Positions 35,530 to 44,938 of a stretch of 64,000 nt of DNA are shown here, piece after piece (position 1 is the stretch's first letter; every line of letters begins with the position of its first letter). The stretch covers positions 62,001-126,000 of the forward strand of contig NZ_VOGY01000009.1 in the NCBI RefSeq assembly GCF_008033385.1, written 5' to 3'. The notes beneath the pieces are model-generated. The model was not told where the DNA came from, searched no databases, and saw only the letters and a list, made by a program, of their open reading frames with translations. A program made the position numbers and the translations under genes. Source of the DNA: Algibacter pacificus (GTDB lineage: Bacteria; Bacteroidota; Bacteroidia; Flavobacteriales; Flavobacteriaceae).

Positions 35530-36921
35530 ATGTCCAAATTTAGTATCCATTTTAATATTTCGGAGCGCAAGGTGCTTTTGAAGGTATTAGATATTTTATC
35601 TGTATTATTGGTTTTATATGGCGTTAGCCATATTTTCGAATTTAATTATTTTGTAATAAATAGAGCAAACTGGAAAGGCATAGTTATACTCGTTATTTAT
35701 TTAGCTTTATTTGGAGCTATTTTTGAACTTTACGACTTGCAAAAGGCGAGTAAAATTGATAAAACCTTTGCAAATATTGTGCTTACGGTTTCTACGACCG
35801 TATTGTTTTATTTATTAACCCCTTTTTATTCGCCATTTTTACCCGATAACCGTTTGCAAATTCTATATTTTTACGGGTCTATATTATTAGGCTTATTTAT
35901 CTGGCGGTGGATGTATATTAGCTTTATTGCCTCACCCAGGTTTTATAAAAAAGCTTTAGTTGTTGGGGAGTTTTCTAACATAAAAGCGGTTGTTGCAGAA
36001 TTTAAAACTTCCGATCCAAATTATCATATTGTTGGGTTTGTAAACACAGAAATAGATCGAGACAACGGTATAAAATTTGACGGTTTAAAAGAATTTAATC
36101 CAAAGGATATTTGTCAGGTTGTTGAAGAAGAAAAAATATCAGAAATTGTTATAGCAAGTTATCACCCAGAAGCTATTACCGTTGAAATTTATCGTGATTT
36201 AATTACTTTGTTGGAAAGCGGTTTCCCTATTAAAGAGTACACCCAAATTTATGAGGAAATGACCCAAAGTGTGCCCGTACAATTTATAGGAAAAGATTTT
36301 TATAAGTACTTTCCGTTTAGTAGAAATAACCAAAATAAGTTGTATTTGTTTTTTAGACGCCTGTTCGATATCATTATTTCAGTAATTGGCATTATTGGGG
36401 GAGGCATTCTGTTGCCTTTAATTTTAATAGGGAATATAATAGGGAACCGAGGTAAACTATTTTACAAGCAAGAACGCGTAGGTAAAAATGGAAGGTTATT
36501 TCAAATGATAAAATTTAGAAGCATGATTAAAAATGCAGAAAAAGATAGAGCCGTTTGGGCAGAAAAAAATGATGTTAGAATAACACCATTTGGGCGGTTT
36601 TTACGCTATTCAAGGTTAGATGAAATACCACAATTTATCAATATTTTAAAAGGCGAAATGAGCTTGATTGGGCCACGACCAGAACGCCCTCCTTTTGTAA
36701 AAGAGCTGTCTGCACTAATACCTTTTTATGAAACAAGACACATGGTAAAACCAGGGCTTACCGGTTGGGCACAGGTAAAAATGAAATATGGAAATTCTAC
36801 CGACGATAGTTTATTAAAACTACAGTACGATTTGTTTTATATTAAATATCGTAGCTTTTTTTTAGATTTTAATATTGTAGTAAAAACAATAAGTACCATT
36901 ATTTTTTTTAGAGGACAGTAG
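35530..36921 (+). CDS. Polyprenyl glycosylphosphotransferase initiating polysaccharide synthesis (WcaJ-like)
   Basis: 463 residues. Transfers a sugar phosphate to undecaprenyl phosphate at the inner membrane, the first step of repeat-unit assembly. N-terminal four or so membrane segments, a central Rossmann-like domain (ALVVGEFSNIKAVVAEFKTS, about 137), one further membrane segment (IIISVIGIIGGGILLPLILI, about 282) and the catalytic bacterial sugar transferase domain: FYKQERVGKNGRLFQMIKFR, SRLDEIPQFINILKGEMSLI, GPRPERP and HMVKPGLTGWAQV. Last gene of the locus on this strand. A TATCTTTA box at 35500-35507 hints at an own promoter. Confidence 0.93.
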   Translation: MSKFSIHFNISERKVLLKVLDILSVLLVLYGVSHIFEFNYFVINRANWKGIVILVIYLALFGAIFELYDLQKASKIDKTFANIVLTVSTTVLFYLLTPFYSPFLPDNRLQILYFYGSILLGLFIWRWMYISFIASPRFYKKALVVGEFSNIKAVVAEFKTSDPNYHIVGFVNTEIDRDNGIKFDGLKEFNPKDICQVVEEEKISEIVIASYHPEAITVEIYRDLITLLESGFPIKEYTQIYEEMTQSVPVQFIGKDFYKYFPFSRNNQNKLYLFFRRLFDIIISVIGIIGGGILLPLILIGNIIGNRGKLFYKQERVGKNGRLFQMIKFRSMIKNAEKDRAVWAEKNDVRITPFGRFLRYSRLDEIPQFINILKGEMSLIGPRPERPPFVKELSALIPFYETRHMVKPGLTGWAQVKMKYGNSTDDSLLKLQYDLFYIKYRSFFLDFNIVVKTISTIIFFRGQ

Positions 36922-36948
36922 GCTTAAAAGCTTTTAAAAAAGGAGGTT

Positions 36949-38115
36949 TTAGTTATAATGTTTTATCAAGAATATATATCGGATAAATAGCGCTATTAAA
37001 AGCGGGATGAGTCCAATAGCAAAAACTTGAACACCAATAATCCAATGCAAGGTAAGTAAGCATAGCATAATGACTAAAAGTTTTAAATATTTACCAAACC
37101 AAGCACTTGGCGTATCTTTAAAAAATTGCCCAATTACAAAAATATTTAGAACAAACGCCCAGAGGAGATTGTAATTTTGGTGTGTTCCCGTGTGGTCTGT
37201 AGCAAACCAAAGTAGTAAAATAATAATACCGATAACGCCGGTAATAACAGATAAACTTACATCTAACCAGTTGCTTCGGGTTTGGTTTTTATAGTCTTTA
37301 TAAGTGATGAAAATAATAAAGCATCCTATAAGTCCTATTATAAATAACGGACTCGCTAAAAATGAATTAGAAACGAATTTGTCTTTTTTTTTGAATAAAA
37401 CCTGGCTTTGCAATACTAACGGTGTCTCTCCATTATTTATAGTGGCTACTTCAAAGAATTTATAAATATTTTCGGGTAGAAACATGTGCTCTTCAGGCGT
37501 TGCTTGTCTATCAATTACGGAGCCTAAAGCCAAATCGATACCAAAACTCCCCCAAGAATTTTTGTTTACATTTCCATAAATTAAAGTTCGAAATGTAGCA
37601 TCTTCAAAATCTTTTGGTTTATTAAATGTAAGCGTGTTGTTTACAGCTATATTGGTAACATCTTTTATTCTAGTGGCGCAATTATCAAAAAAGAACTCGT
37701 ATAAATAGCGTCTGTTTTCGGGTTTATAATTATTAATTAGAAAATCGTAAAGCTTTTGTTTTTCAGTTTGAGATAAATTTAAAACTTGCGATTTTATAGT
37801 GCGATTATAGTAAACGTAAACTTGATAAAATCTATTAAATTCTGTTTTACTAATTAAATAATCTAATTTGCCTTGAGCGAATTTTAAATAGAAATTAGGC
37901 GAATCAAAATCGTATTCACCATAGCCATAAACTACATCTAATCCTTTCGAAGTATCTTTTATTCTGAAGGCACTATGTCCAAAAGCATCATTTAATTCAG
38001 TTCCGGGACCAACGGTAAGCACGCTAATTTCAGCAGTATTCGATAGTAGGTTTTCTTGTGCTTGTATAAATTCAAATGAAAATATTAGAAGCAGTAAAAA
38101 GCATATTTTTTTCAT
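36949..38115 (-). CDS. Membrane protein with Lnb-type periplasmic domain (DUF4105)
   Basis: 388 residues. Signal peptide MKKICFLLLLIFSFEFIQA, then an N-terminal Lnb/DUF4105 domain: LTVGPGTELNDAFGHSAFRI with the conserved His, YGYGEYDFDSPNFYLKFAQG, and LYEFFFDNCATRIKDV with the conserved Asn-Cys-Ala pair expected at the active site. The C-terminal third has four or five membrane segments. Lnb proteins N-acylate lipoproteins in some Gram-positives, and relatives have been linked to lipoprotein N-acylation in Bacteroides. Convergent with the polysaccharide locus; the gap contains the 14-base palindrome TTAAAAGCTTTTAA (36924-36937). Confidence 0.82.
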   Translation of the reverse strand: MKKICFLLLLIFSFEFIQAQENLLSNTAEISVLTVGPGTELNDAFGHSAFRIKDTSKGLDVVYGYGEYDFDSPNFYLKFAQGKLDYLISKTEFNRFYQVYVYYNRTIKSQVLNLSQTEKQKLYDFLINNYKPENRRYLYEFFFDNCATRIKDVTNIAVNNTLTFNKPKDFEDATFRTLIYGNVNKNSWGSFGIDLALGSVIDRQATPEEHMFLPENIYKFFEVATINNGETPLVLQSQVLFKKKDKFVSNSFLASPLFIIGLIGCFIIFITYKDYKNQTRSNWLDVSLSVITGVIGIIILLLWFATDHTGTHQNYNLLWAFVLNIFVIGQFFKDTPSAWFGKYLKLLVIMLCLLTLHWIIGVQVFAIGLIPLLIALFIRYIFLIKHYN

Positions 38116-38127
38116 GAATATTGAATA

Positions 38128-39234
38128 TTATCTAAAGACGCTTAAGTCTACTTTTAATGAAAATACATTAGAATATAATGCCACACTTTGGTCGCCAATA
38201 TCGGTAAAAGCATAATCTATTTGGATGCCACGGTATTTAAAACCAACACCAAAACTAGGCTGAAAGCTTAATTGTTCTGTATTATCAATTTGTAACTCAT
38301 TTTGAAAATTTCCCATGCCACCACGTAAATACACCATGTCGATATACCCAAATTCAAAACCTAAAGCAGGGTTTATACTCGCCACCGATGTGGATATAAT
38401 ATCGTTGTTTTCAGCAAACCTGATATTCAAATTAACGGCAGTTAATAGGGTATAATCATAGTGGAAATCAATAAGTTTTGAAATTCCTATTTGTAATTTA
38501 GGAATGGTGATTTCGGTAGTTTCAGGAAGTTCTTGGTTTTGTCCTTCAACGGCATCTTGTACCGTTGCAAATTCTTCTTCATCTATAGCCCAAGCATTAA
38601 ATGTGGTAGTAATATCGCGAGCCATAATTCCGAATTTCCAATTATTATTGGTTTCAAATTGCATTCCTACATCGAAACCAAAACCCCAAGACGATGCAAA
38701 TTCACCAATAACTCGGCGAATAACTTTGGCATTTACGCCGTAATTTAAACCTTGTACTGGTAAGGCATGTGCGTATGAAAAGGTTAAACCATAATCGGCG
38801 GTAGAGAACAAACTTATTCTGTCGTAATTAATATTGCCTTGTGCATCAATAAGCTGCGTGGTGTTTAAAATATCGTCTACCGCAAAGCGAATTAGCGAGA
38901 TGCCAATAGCACTTCTATCATCCAAAGGCATAGCAAAAGCGGCATAATCGTAATTTGCAATATTAGCAAAGTAGCTCGAGTGCATTAAGGACAGTTGATT
39001 GTCTTCTAATTTTAAAAGCCCTGCAGGATTCCAATAACCGGAATTAACATCGGAAGTTTGAGCCGTTACAGCGCCACTCATACCTAAAGCTGCTGCATCT
39101 ACACCAATATTCATAAATTCATTGGAGTATTTTCTAACCGTTTGGCTAAATACTGACATACTAAGGGTGAAAAATAAAAAGCTAAGAAATGGTTTCAATC
39201 GATTTTTTTTTACAAAGATGCACATTATACCCAT
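38128..39234 (-). CDS. PorV/PorQ family outer-membrane protein (type IX secretion associated)
   Basis: 368 residues with an N-terminal signal peptide ending near SMSVFSQ and a beta-strand-rich body typical of FadL-like barrels. The opening FMNIGVDAAALGMSGAVTAQ followed by SDVNSGYWNPAGLLKLEDNQ is diagnostic of the PorV/PorQ family. PorV carries type IX secretion cargo at the outer membrane; this paralogue is most like the second PorV-type protein common in Flavobacteriaceae. A TTG start at 39198 is possible. Probably co-transcribed with the Lnb-like gene 12 bases downstream. Confidence 0.85.
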   Translation of the reverse strand: MGIMCIFVKKNRLKPFLSFLFFTLSMSVFSQTVRKYSNEFMNIGVDAAALGMSGAVTAQTSDVNSGYWNPAGLLKLEDNQLSLMHSSYFANIANYDYAAFAMPLDDRSAIGISLIRFAVDDILNTTQLIDAQGNINYDRISLFSTADYGLTFSYAHALPVQGLNYGVNAKVIRRVIGEFASSWGFGFDVGMQFETNNNWKFGIMARDITTTFNAWAIDEEEFATVQDAVEGQNQELPETTEITIPKLQIGISKLIDFHYDYTLLTAVNLNIRFAENNDIISTSVASINPALGFEFGYIDMVYLRGGMGNFQNELQIDNTEQLSFQPSFGVGFKYRGIQIDYAFTDIGDQSVALYSNVFSLKVDLSVFR

Positions 39235-39302
39235 TTAATCATAAAATTAAAATTGAAACTTCAACTTATTTAAGTTTATAAACTTGAAATTATTAGAGAT
39301 AT

Positions 39303-39333
39303 TGTTTTAGACGAAAATTGTTTGCTATTTTTA
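39303..39333 (+). promoter_or_regulatory. Probable promoter of pssA
   Basis: TTG at 39303-39305, 20-base spacer, TATTTTTA at 39326-39333 (one mismatch to TAnnTTTG), 20 bases before the ATG. An identical TATTTTTACAACTT block precedes the DUF1573 gene at 54621. Confidence 0.4.
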
Positions 39334-39352
39334 CAACTTTAAATAATTTTAT

Positions 39353-40111
39353 ATGAAAAGGCACATTCCAAACGCGATTACACTTTTAAATTTACTGAGT
39401 GGTTGTATTGCTGTAATTTTAGCTGTAAATAACGATTTTGTTGCCGCAGCTTTATTTGTGTTTTTAGGTATATTTTTCGATTTTTTTGATGGTTTTGCTG
39501 CTAGGAAATTAAAGGTCTCTAGTCCGTTGGGTTTACAGTTAGATTCTTTGGCCGATATGGTAACTAGTGGTTTGGTTCCGGGTGTTATTATGTACAAATT
39601 GTTACTTATGGCCACGGGTGGTTTTGAAACTTATACCGAAGCTTCTCATTGGCAAGAACATTCAAATTGGATGGACACAAAGTTAGAAATTTTGCCGTTA
39701 ATGGGGTTGTTAATTACTTTAGCATCGGCATATAGATTAGCAAAATTTAATATAGATGAAGATCAGCAAACTTATTTTAAAGGCTTGCCAACACCAGCTA
39801 ATGCTTTATTGATACTGTCGTTGCCTCTTATTATTGAATTTCAAAATAGTGATGTTATAAATGCTATTATTTTAAATCCATGGTTTTTAATAATACTCAC
39901 TTTGGTAAGCTGTTATATATTAAACGCTAACATAAAACTATTCGCATTAAAATTTAAAAATTATGGTTTTAGCGATAATGTTATGCGCTATGTTTTTATA
40001 ATTTTATGCGTTGTGCTTTTAATCGTTTTACAGTTTGCAGCAATACCATTAATCATATTATTATATATAGGCATGTCTGTTTTAGATAATGTGATTCCAA
40101 AAAAACAATAA
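39353..40111 (+). CDS. pssA: CDP-diacylglycerol-serine O-phosphatidyltransferase
   Basis: 252-residue membrane enzyme making phosphatidylserine, the precursor of phosphatidylethanolamine. The CDP-alcohol phosphotransferase motif DG(x)2AR(x)8-9G(x)3D(x)3D can be read in DGFAARKLKVSSPLGLQLDS followed by LAD, around residues 46-68, preceded by PNAITLLNLLSGCIAVILAV as the first membrane segment, as in Bacteroidota PssA. About seven hydrophobic segments. The following DUF808 gene begins 14 bases later. Confidence 0.92.
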   Translation: MKRHIPNAITLLNLLSGCIAVILAVNNDFVAAALFVFLGIFFDFFDGFAARKLKVSSPLGLQLDSLADMVTSGLVPGVIMYKLLLMATGGFETYTEASHWQEHSNWMDTKLEILPLMGLLITLASAYRLAKFNIDEDQQTYFKGLPTPANALLILSLPLIIEFQNSDVINAIILNPWFLIILTLVSCYILNANIKLFALKFKNYGFSDNVMRYVFIILCVVLLIVLQFAAIPLIILLYIGMSVLDNVIPKKQ

Positions 40112-40125
40112 TTTAAAGAAATATT

Positions 40126-41010
40126 ATGGCCTCAGGATTTTTTGCGTTATTCGATGATATTGCTGCACTCATGGACGATGTAGTGGTAATGAGTAAAATT
40201 ACCACCAAGAAAACGGCTGGGATTTTAGGAGACGATTTGGCTGTAAATGCTGAAAAAGCGACTGGGTTTGTGTCTTCTAGAGAATTGCCCGTATTATGGG
40301 CTATTACAAAAGGATCGTTTTTAAATAAACTCATTATTTTGCCCATTGCTTTTTTACTCAGTTACTTTTTGCCTTGGGTTGTGACTTTAATTTTAGTTTT
40401 AGGAGGTGTTTATTTAGCTTATGAAGGTGTAGAAAAAATAGTTGAATATTTTTTTCCACATGAGCTTGAAGTTAAAAGTGTTATAGAGGCACCACTTTCA
40501 GAAGAAGCCCTTTTATTAAAGGAAAAAACAAAGGTGAAATCGGCTATATTTACCGATTTTATTTTATCCATAGAAATTGTTATTATTGCTTTAGGAACCG
40601 TAGTTGGAAAGCCGCTTTTGTTTCAGGTATTAGTCGTGTCTATTGTGGCTATTATTGCCACTATTGGCGTGTACGGTATTGTGGCTTTAATTGTTAGAAT
40701 GGATGATATGGGCTATCGTTTAATAAAAAGCAGTAAGGACGGAAAGGGGTTTTTAGCAAGTATAGGTCATGTTTTGGTAAAAGCGCTTCCAATTATTATC
40801 AAGAGTTTGTCTGTTATAGGAACTATTGCGCTCATATTAGTTGCGGGTGGTATTTTTACGCACAATATTGAGTTTTTGCATCACTATTTAGAGACATTAG
40901 AATCCATTCCTGCATTTGTAAAAGATGCGGTTATTGGTTTAGGAGTTGGCTTAGTAGTTTTGTTACTAGTGAAATTATTTGGAGCTATTTTAAAAGCATT
41001 TAAGAAATAA
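40126..41010 (+). CDS. DUF808 family inner-membrane protein (YedI-like)
   Basis: 294 residues. MASGFFALFDDIAALMDDVV and SKITTKKTAGILGDDLAVNA at the N-terminus and RELPVLWAITKGSFLNKLII next are strongly conserved DUF808 blocks. About six membrane segments. No biochemical role is established for the family. It is likely transcribed together with pssA. Confidence 0.92.
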   Translation: MASGFFALFDDIAALMDDVVVMSKITTKKTAGILGDDLAVNAEKATGFVSSRELPVLWAITKGSFLNKLIILPIAFLLSYFLPWVVTLILVLGGVYLAYEGVEKIVEYFFPHELEVKSVIEAPLSEEALLLKEKTKVKSAIFTDFILSIEIVIIALGTVVGKPLLFQVLVVSIVAIIATIGVYGIVALIVRMDDMGYRLIKSSKDGKGFLASIGHVLVKALPIIIKSLSVIGTIALILVAGGIFTHNIEFLHHYLETLESIPAFVKDAVIGLGVGLVVLLLVKLFGAILKAFKK

Positions 41011-41132
41011 TGGGGTAATAACACAAAAAAACTACATGTTTTATGGTATCTTTTTGGTTATTAGTTAAATAGGTTGTGTTGTTTTTGAAAAAATGAGTAT
41101 ATTACGGATTTGTAAGAATTTAAAACTTTATT

Positions 41133-41867
41133 ATGAAGCATCTAAAAATATTATTTCCACTATTTTCTTTTTTATTGTTTAGTAGTACACTTTTTAGCCA
41201 AATAAAACCTGTAAAAAAGGAGTTGAAGGTTAATAAAATTGTAAAAACAGATATTAAATTGCGTTCTTTTACCATAAATAATAGCGCATTAAAAGTGGAT
41301 AATATAGAAGGGATGACTGTTTCTGAAATAAGTGGTTTAAGTATTCCTAAATTAGAGCCTATAGCTTTGGAGGTTTTAAATTCTTTAAATACACCGGAGT
41401 CTGAGGTTATAGATTCTACTTCTGAAAAAAACTCATGGGAAATTACTCCAGGACAATTAATTGATGATGATTTAACTTTTGTTTCGTTAGATGGGAAGTA
41501 TATTTATGATACCTCTTTTGAGTTATTACCTAAATCTTATCAATATGATCATAATGCTGTTTTATCAGGTAATCTTAGTTGTAGTTTTAAATCAGTAACA
41601 GACGATTTGTATTTGCTAGAAATTCGAATAAATACTATAAACACAAATTATAGAATGAGAGCGTTAAAAACTGTTTATGTTGGTATATCTGGACAATATC
41701 AGGAGCATGAAATAGTGGATGATAAAGTGATTATTGTTTTTAGTGCACCTAGAAGTATTACGCGTATTGATATAAAACAAGCTATTCCTTATACTTACGA
41801 TTTAGTAACGAAATTATCATGTGTTGATCGCGTTACATCCATTAAAATTAGAAATATTACAGAATAG
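41133..41867 (+). CDS. Hypothetical exported protein
   Basis: 244 residues with a Sec signal peptide, MKHLKILFPLFSFLLFSSTL ending near FSQ. The mature part is mixed alpha/beta with no domain I recognise; the region from about residue 140 (DHNAVLSGNLSCSFKSVTDD through AVLKTVYVGIS-like strands) looks like a beta-sandwich. Two Cys residues in the mature part (LSCS, LSCVD). Convergent with lptB, 9 bases apart. The 122-base gap before it shows no convincing promoter. Confidence 0.65.
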   Translation: MKHLKILFPLFSFLLFSSTLFSQIKPVKKELKVNKIVKTDIKLRSFTINNSALKVDNIEGMTVSEISGLSIPKLEPIALEVLNSLNTPESEVIDSTSEKNSWEITPGQLIDDDLTFVSLDGKYIYDTSFELLPKSYQYDHNAVLSGNLSCSFKSVTDDLYLLEIRINTINTNYRMRALKTVYVGISGQYQEHEIVDDKVIIVFSAPRSITRIDIKQAIPYTYDLVTKLSCVDRVTSIKIRNITE

Positions 41868-41876
41868 AATTAATTA

Positions 41877-42617
41877 TTATTCTCTAATATTTTTTTTACG
41901 TAACTCGAAGTTTTGGCCTAAATATACTTTACGTACCATCTCGTCATTAGCTAATTCTTCGGGTTCTCCTGCTTTTAAAATACTGCCTTCAAACATTAAA
42001 TAGGTTCGGTCGGTAATAGCAAGGGTTTCTTGTACGTTATGGTCTGTTATTAAGATGCCGATATTCTTTTTAGTTAGTTGGGCAACAATACGTTGGATAT
42101 CTTCTACGGCTACGGGATCTACTCCCGCAAAAGGTTCATCTAACAAAATAAAACTCGGGTCGGTTGCCAAGGCCCGTGCAATTTCTGTTCTACGGCGTTC
42201 TCCACCCGATAATAAATCGCCACGAGATTTTCTAATGTGGCCTAAACCAAACTCTTCAATAAGCGATTCCATTTTATGCATTTGTTCCTTTTTACTTAGT
42301 TTAGTAAGTTGGAGCACGCTTAAAATATTATCTTCAATACTTAATTTTCTAAAAACCGATGCTTCTTGTGCTAAATAACCAATGCCATTTTGTGCACGTT
42401 TGTACATAGGGTAGTTGGTGATTTCTTGGTTATCAAGAAAAATGTGTCCGCCATTGGGTTTTACTAAACCAACAATCATGTAAAACGAGGTGGTTTTTCC
42501 AGCACCATTGGGGCCTAATAATCCAACAATTTCACCTTGATTTACTTTTAGGGAAACATCTTTTACCACTTTGCGTCCGCTGTAGGACTTCATTAAATTT
42601 TCGGCTTTTAAAATCAT
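41877..42617 (-). CDS. lptB: LPS export ABC transporter ATP-binding protein
   Basis: 246-residue ATPase that powers LPS extraction from the inner membrane with LptFG. Walker [10 protein letters not shown] at 35-43, [20 protein letters not shown] (the LptB-specific Q-loop region), signature [15 protein letters not shown] and Walker [17 protein letters not shown]. The [20 protein letters not shown] stretch separates it from amino-acid transporter ATPases. Last gene of a minus-strand run that includes kdsD, matching lipid A/core export and Kdo precursor functions. Confidence 0.95.
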   Translation of the reverse strand: MILKAENLMKSYSGRKVVKDVSLKVNQGEIVGLLGPNGAGKTTSFYMIVGLVKPNGGHIFLDNQEITNYPMYKRAQNGIGYLAQEASVFRKLSIEDNILSVLQLTKLSKKEQMHKMESLIEEFGLGHIRKSRGDLLSGGERRRTEIARALATDPSFILLDEPFAGVDPVAVEDIQRIVAQLTKKNIGILITDHNVQETLAITDRTYLMFEGSILKAGEPEELANDEMVRKVYLGQNFELRKKNIRE

Positions 42618-42688
42618 ATCTTTGTAATGAAGGTTAAAAATAGTGAAATCATATACACTTTTTTAACAGTTGTTGGTTTTTTATGTTT

Positions 42689-43045
42689 TTATTGGGTTTT
42701 ATGGTTGGCTTCCAGCTCGTCCCAAAATTCATACGCTCGGCGTAAATGCGGAATAACAATCGTGCCGCCTACTAAGGTTGCAATACTTAAAGCTTCTACA
42801 ACTTCGTCTTTTTTTAATCCTATTTTATAGCTGGTTTCTAAATGGTATTTTATACAATCGTCGCAGCGTAAAACAGCCGAAGCTACCAAGCCAAGTAATT
42901 CTTTGGTTTTTACATCTAGAGCACCTTCCGCGTAAGCGTTAGTGTCTAAATTAAAAATGCGTTTTATAATTTTGTTGTTATCGGCTAAAATTTTATCGTT
43001 CATTTTAGCACGGTAATCGTTGAAAGCTTTAACGGACTCTGACAT
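42689..43045 (-). CDS. Carboxymuconolactone decarboxylase / AhpD-like protein
   Basis: 118 residues, the short AhpD-like form. The redox motif is CDDC at residues 61-64 with His68 (LRCDDCIKYHLETSYKIG), followed by KKDEVVEALSIATLVGGTIV, as in the CMD family. Likely a small thiol-dependent antioxidant or related enzyme; the substrate is unknown. Overlaps tatC by 17 bases, so translation may be coupled. Confidence 0.9.
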   Translation of the reverse strand: MSESVKAFNDYRAKMNDKILADNNKIIKRIFNLDTNAYAEGALDVKTKELLGLVASAVLRCDDCIKYHLETSYKIGLKKDEVVEALSIATLVGGTIVIPHLRRAYEFWDELEANHKTQ

Positions 43046-43862
43046 CTTTTTTCTCTTTTCGTTTTTGATTTCTAACTACTATTTTAGAAATAGTAATACT
43101 TATTTGATATAAAATTAGAATGGGGATAGCTACAATAACTTGACTTGCAATATCTGGCGGCGTAATGACCGCCGATAAAATAAGGACAATTACCATGGCA
43201 TATTTTCTGTATTTTTTTAGAACTTCGGGAGTTACCAAACCTACTTTTGTTAAAAAATAGATAATTATGGGGAGTTCGAAAATTAAGCCCGAAGCCAATG
43301 CCGAAGCTCGTACTAAGGCAATGTAGGAGCTAATGTCTATTTGGTTATCTACCATGGTAGAAATACTGTAATTTGCTAAAAAGTTAATGGATAGCGGGGT
43401 GATGATGTAGTAACCAAATAGCACGCCTATAAAAAACAGAATAGAACAGATAATGATGAAGCCACGAGAATGTTTGCGCTCATTGCTATGTAATCCTGGA
43501 CTAATAAAGCTCCATAGTTGGTAAATAACATAGGGGAATGAAATTACAAAACCAGCCAAAATAGCCGTCCAAATATCGGCAGAAAATTGCCCCGCCATGG
43601 TTCTGTTTTGTAGTATTAGTGGAATTTTGTCGGCACAAAATGTGGTGTCTACTTCTAAAAACTGAGCCACCTTACATAAAAAATCGTAAGTTGGAAAATC
43701 CATGTGTAGTGGCGCAAAAATAATTTGATCGAAAATAAAACGACTAAAAATGTATGCTAATGTTGCTACTATCATTACCGCCGAACAAATTCTAATTAAG
43801 TGCCAGCGTAAATCTTCAAGATGGTCTAGAAAAGACATCTCGTTAATATCTTTCTTTGCCAT
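43029..43862 (-). CDS. tatC: Sec-independent protein translocase subunit TatC
   Basis: 277-residue inner-membrane core of the twin-arginine export system. MSFLDHLEDLRWHLIRICSA contains the signal-recognising first loop and first membrane segment; VISFPYVIYQLWSFISPGLH and NERKHSRGFI are conserved. Six membrane segments. TatA is not in the window. It shares a single base with the kdsD stop and overlaps the downstream AhpD-like gene, so the three form one operon. Confidence 0.95.
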   Translation of the reverse strand: MAKKDINEMSFLDHLEDLRWHLIRICSAVMIVATLAYIFSRFIFDQIIFAPLHMDFPTYDFLCKVAQFLEVDTTFCADKIPLILQNRTMAGQFSADIWTAILAGFVISFPYVIYQLWSFISPGLHSNERKHSRGFIIICSILFFIGVLFGYYIITPLSINFLANYSISTMVDNQIDISSYIALVRASALASGLIFELPIIIYFLTKVGLVTPEVLKKYRKYAMVIVLILSAVITPPDIASQVIVAIPILILYQISITISKIVVRNQKRKEKKDVRVR

Positions 43863-44827
43863 TATATAATACCTTCTTTTATTAAATCGTGAATGTGTAC
43901 TACGCCTGCATATTTGCCGTTTTCTTCAACTAAAAGTTGCGAAATATCGTTAGCTTCCATTAGCTCTAAAGCATCTATAGCCATAGCGTTTGCTTCTATA
44001 CGTTTTGGGTTTGCACCCATAATGTCGCTAGCGGTAAGTTTAGAGAAATCGTCAACTTTGGTTAACATTCTACGTAAATCACCATCGGTAATAATGCCTA
44101 TAATTTTGTGGTTATCAACTACAGCTGTAACACCTAGCATTTTTTTTGTAATTTCTACTATAACTTCTTTAATGGTAGCTGTACTTTTTACCGCAGGTTT
44201 TTCGTTGGTAGAAGAAATATCTTGAACCTTTAAATATAGTTTTTTGCCTAAAGCTCCACCAGGATGGTACTTGGCAAAATCGGTGCTAGAAAAGCCTCGT
44301 AAGTTTAACAAGCAAACCGCAAGAGCGTCTCCAATAACCAGTTGAGCTGTAGTGCTTGTTGTTGGCGCCAAGTTATTTGGGCAAGCTTCTTTTTCAACAT
44401 AGGCATTTAAAACATAATCGGCATGTTCCGCTAAGAACGAATTGGTGTTGCCTGTAATGGCTATCATTTTATTGTTAGCCCGTTTTATTAAAGGGATAAT
44501 CACTTTTATCTCCGGAGTATTTCCACTTTTAGATAAACAAATAACAACATCGTCTTTTAAAATTAAGCCCAAATCACCATGGATAGCATCGGCAGCATGC
44601 ATAAAAATAGCGGGGGTTCCTGTAGAGTTTAAGGTTGCTACAATTTTATTTCCAATAATAGCGCTTTTACCTATGCCAGTAATAATTACACGTCCTTTAG
44701 ATTTGTAAATAAGTTGTACCGCTGCAGAAAAATCATCTGTGACTAAACTAGACAAATTTAAAATGGCTTTACTTTCCATTTCAATAGTTTGCCTTGCGGT
44801 TTTAATAATAGAATTTTCTTTACTCAA
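43862..44827 (-). CDS. kdsD: Arabinose-5-phosphate isomerase (KpsF/GutQ type)
   Basis: 321 residues. SIS sugar-isomerase domain (GRVIITGIGKSAIIGNKIVA, MHAADAIHGDLG, SKSGNTPEIKVII, TTSTTAQLVIGDALA) followed by two CBS domains (about 200-320, with GIITDGDLRRML and VVHIHDLIKEGII). It interconverts ribulose 5-phosphate and arabinose 5-phosphate, the entry to Kdo for LPS inner core. First gene of the minus-strand operon toward lptB. Confidence 0.93.
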   Translation of the reverse strand: MSKENSIIKTARQTIEMESKAILNLSSLVTDDFSAAVQLIYKSKGRVIITGIGKSAIIGNKIVATLNSTGTPAIFMHAADAIHGDLGLILKDDVVICLSKSGNTPEIKVIIPLIKRANNKMIAITGNTNSFLAEHADYVLNAYVEKEACPNNLAPTTSTTAQLVIGDALAVCLLNLRGFSSTDFAKYHPGGALGKKLYLKVQDISSTNEKPAVKSTATIKEVIVEITKKMLGVTAVVDNHKIIGIITDGDLRRMLTKVDDFSKLTASDIMGANPKRIEANAMAIDALELMEANDISQLLVEENGKYAGVVHIHDLIKEGII

Positions 44828-44887
44828 AATTTATTATTTTTTTATAGGTTAACCATTAAAGATTTTATTATCTTTAAACTTGATAAC

Positions 44888-44895
44888 CAAATTTA
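44888..44895 (-). promoter_or_regulatory. Possible -7 box for the kdsD-tatC operon
   Basis: Minus strand TAAATTTG, exact to TAnnTTTG, 61 bases before the kdsD ATG. No clear -33 element. Confidence 0.35.
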
Positions 44896-44914
44896 ATTTT
44901 ATTTTGACTTATAC

Positions 44915-44938
44915 TTTTCGTTGCAAAACTAACGAAAA
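44915..44938. repeat. Perfect 8-base inverted repeat between kdsD and recQ
   Basis: TTTTCGTT and AACGAAAA flank an 8-base spacer, in the 209-base divergent region. It could be an operator or an RNA hairpin. The rest of the gap holds a 21-codon open frame (44944-45009) with no supporting evidence of being a gene. Confidence 0.4.

Noticed and set aside
38504-38748. Two overlapping plus-strand frames within the PorV-like gene
   Set aside because: Antisense shadows of a gene with clear family motifs.
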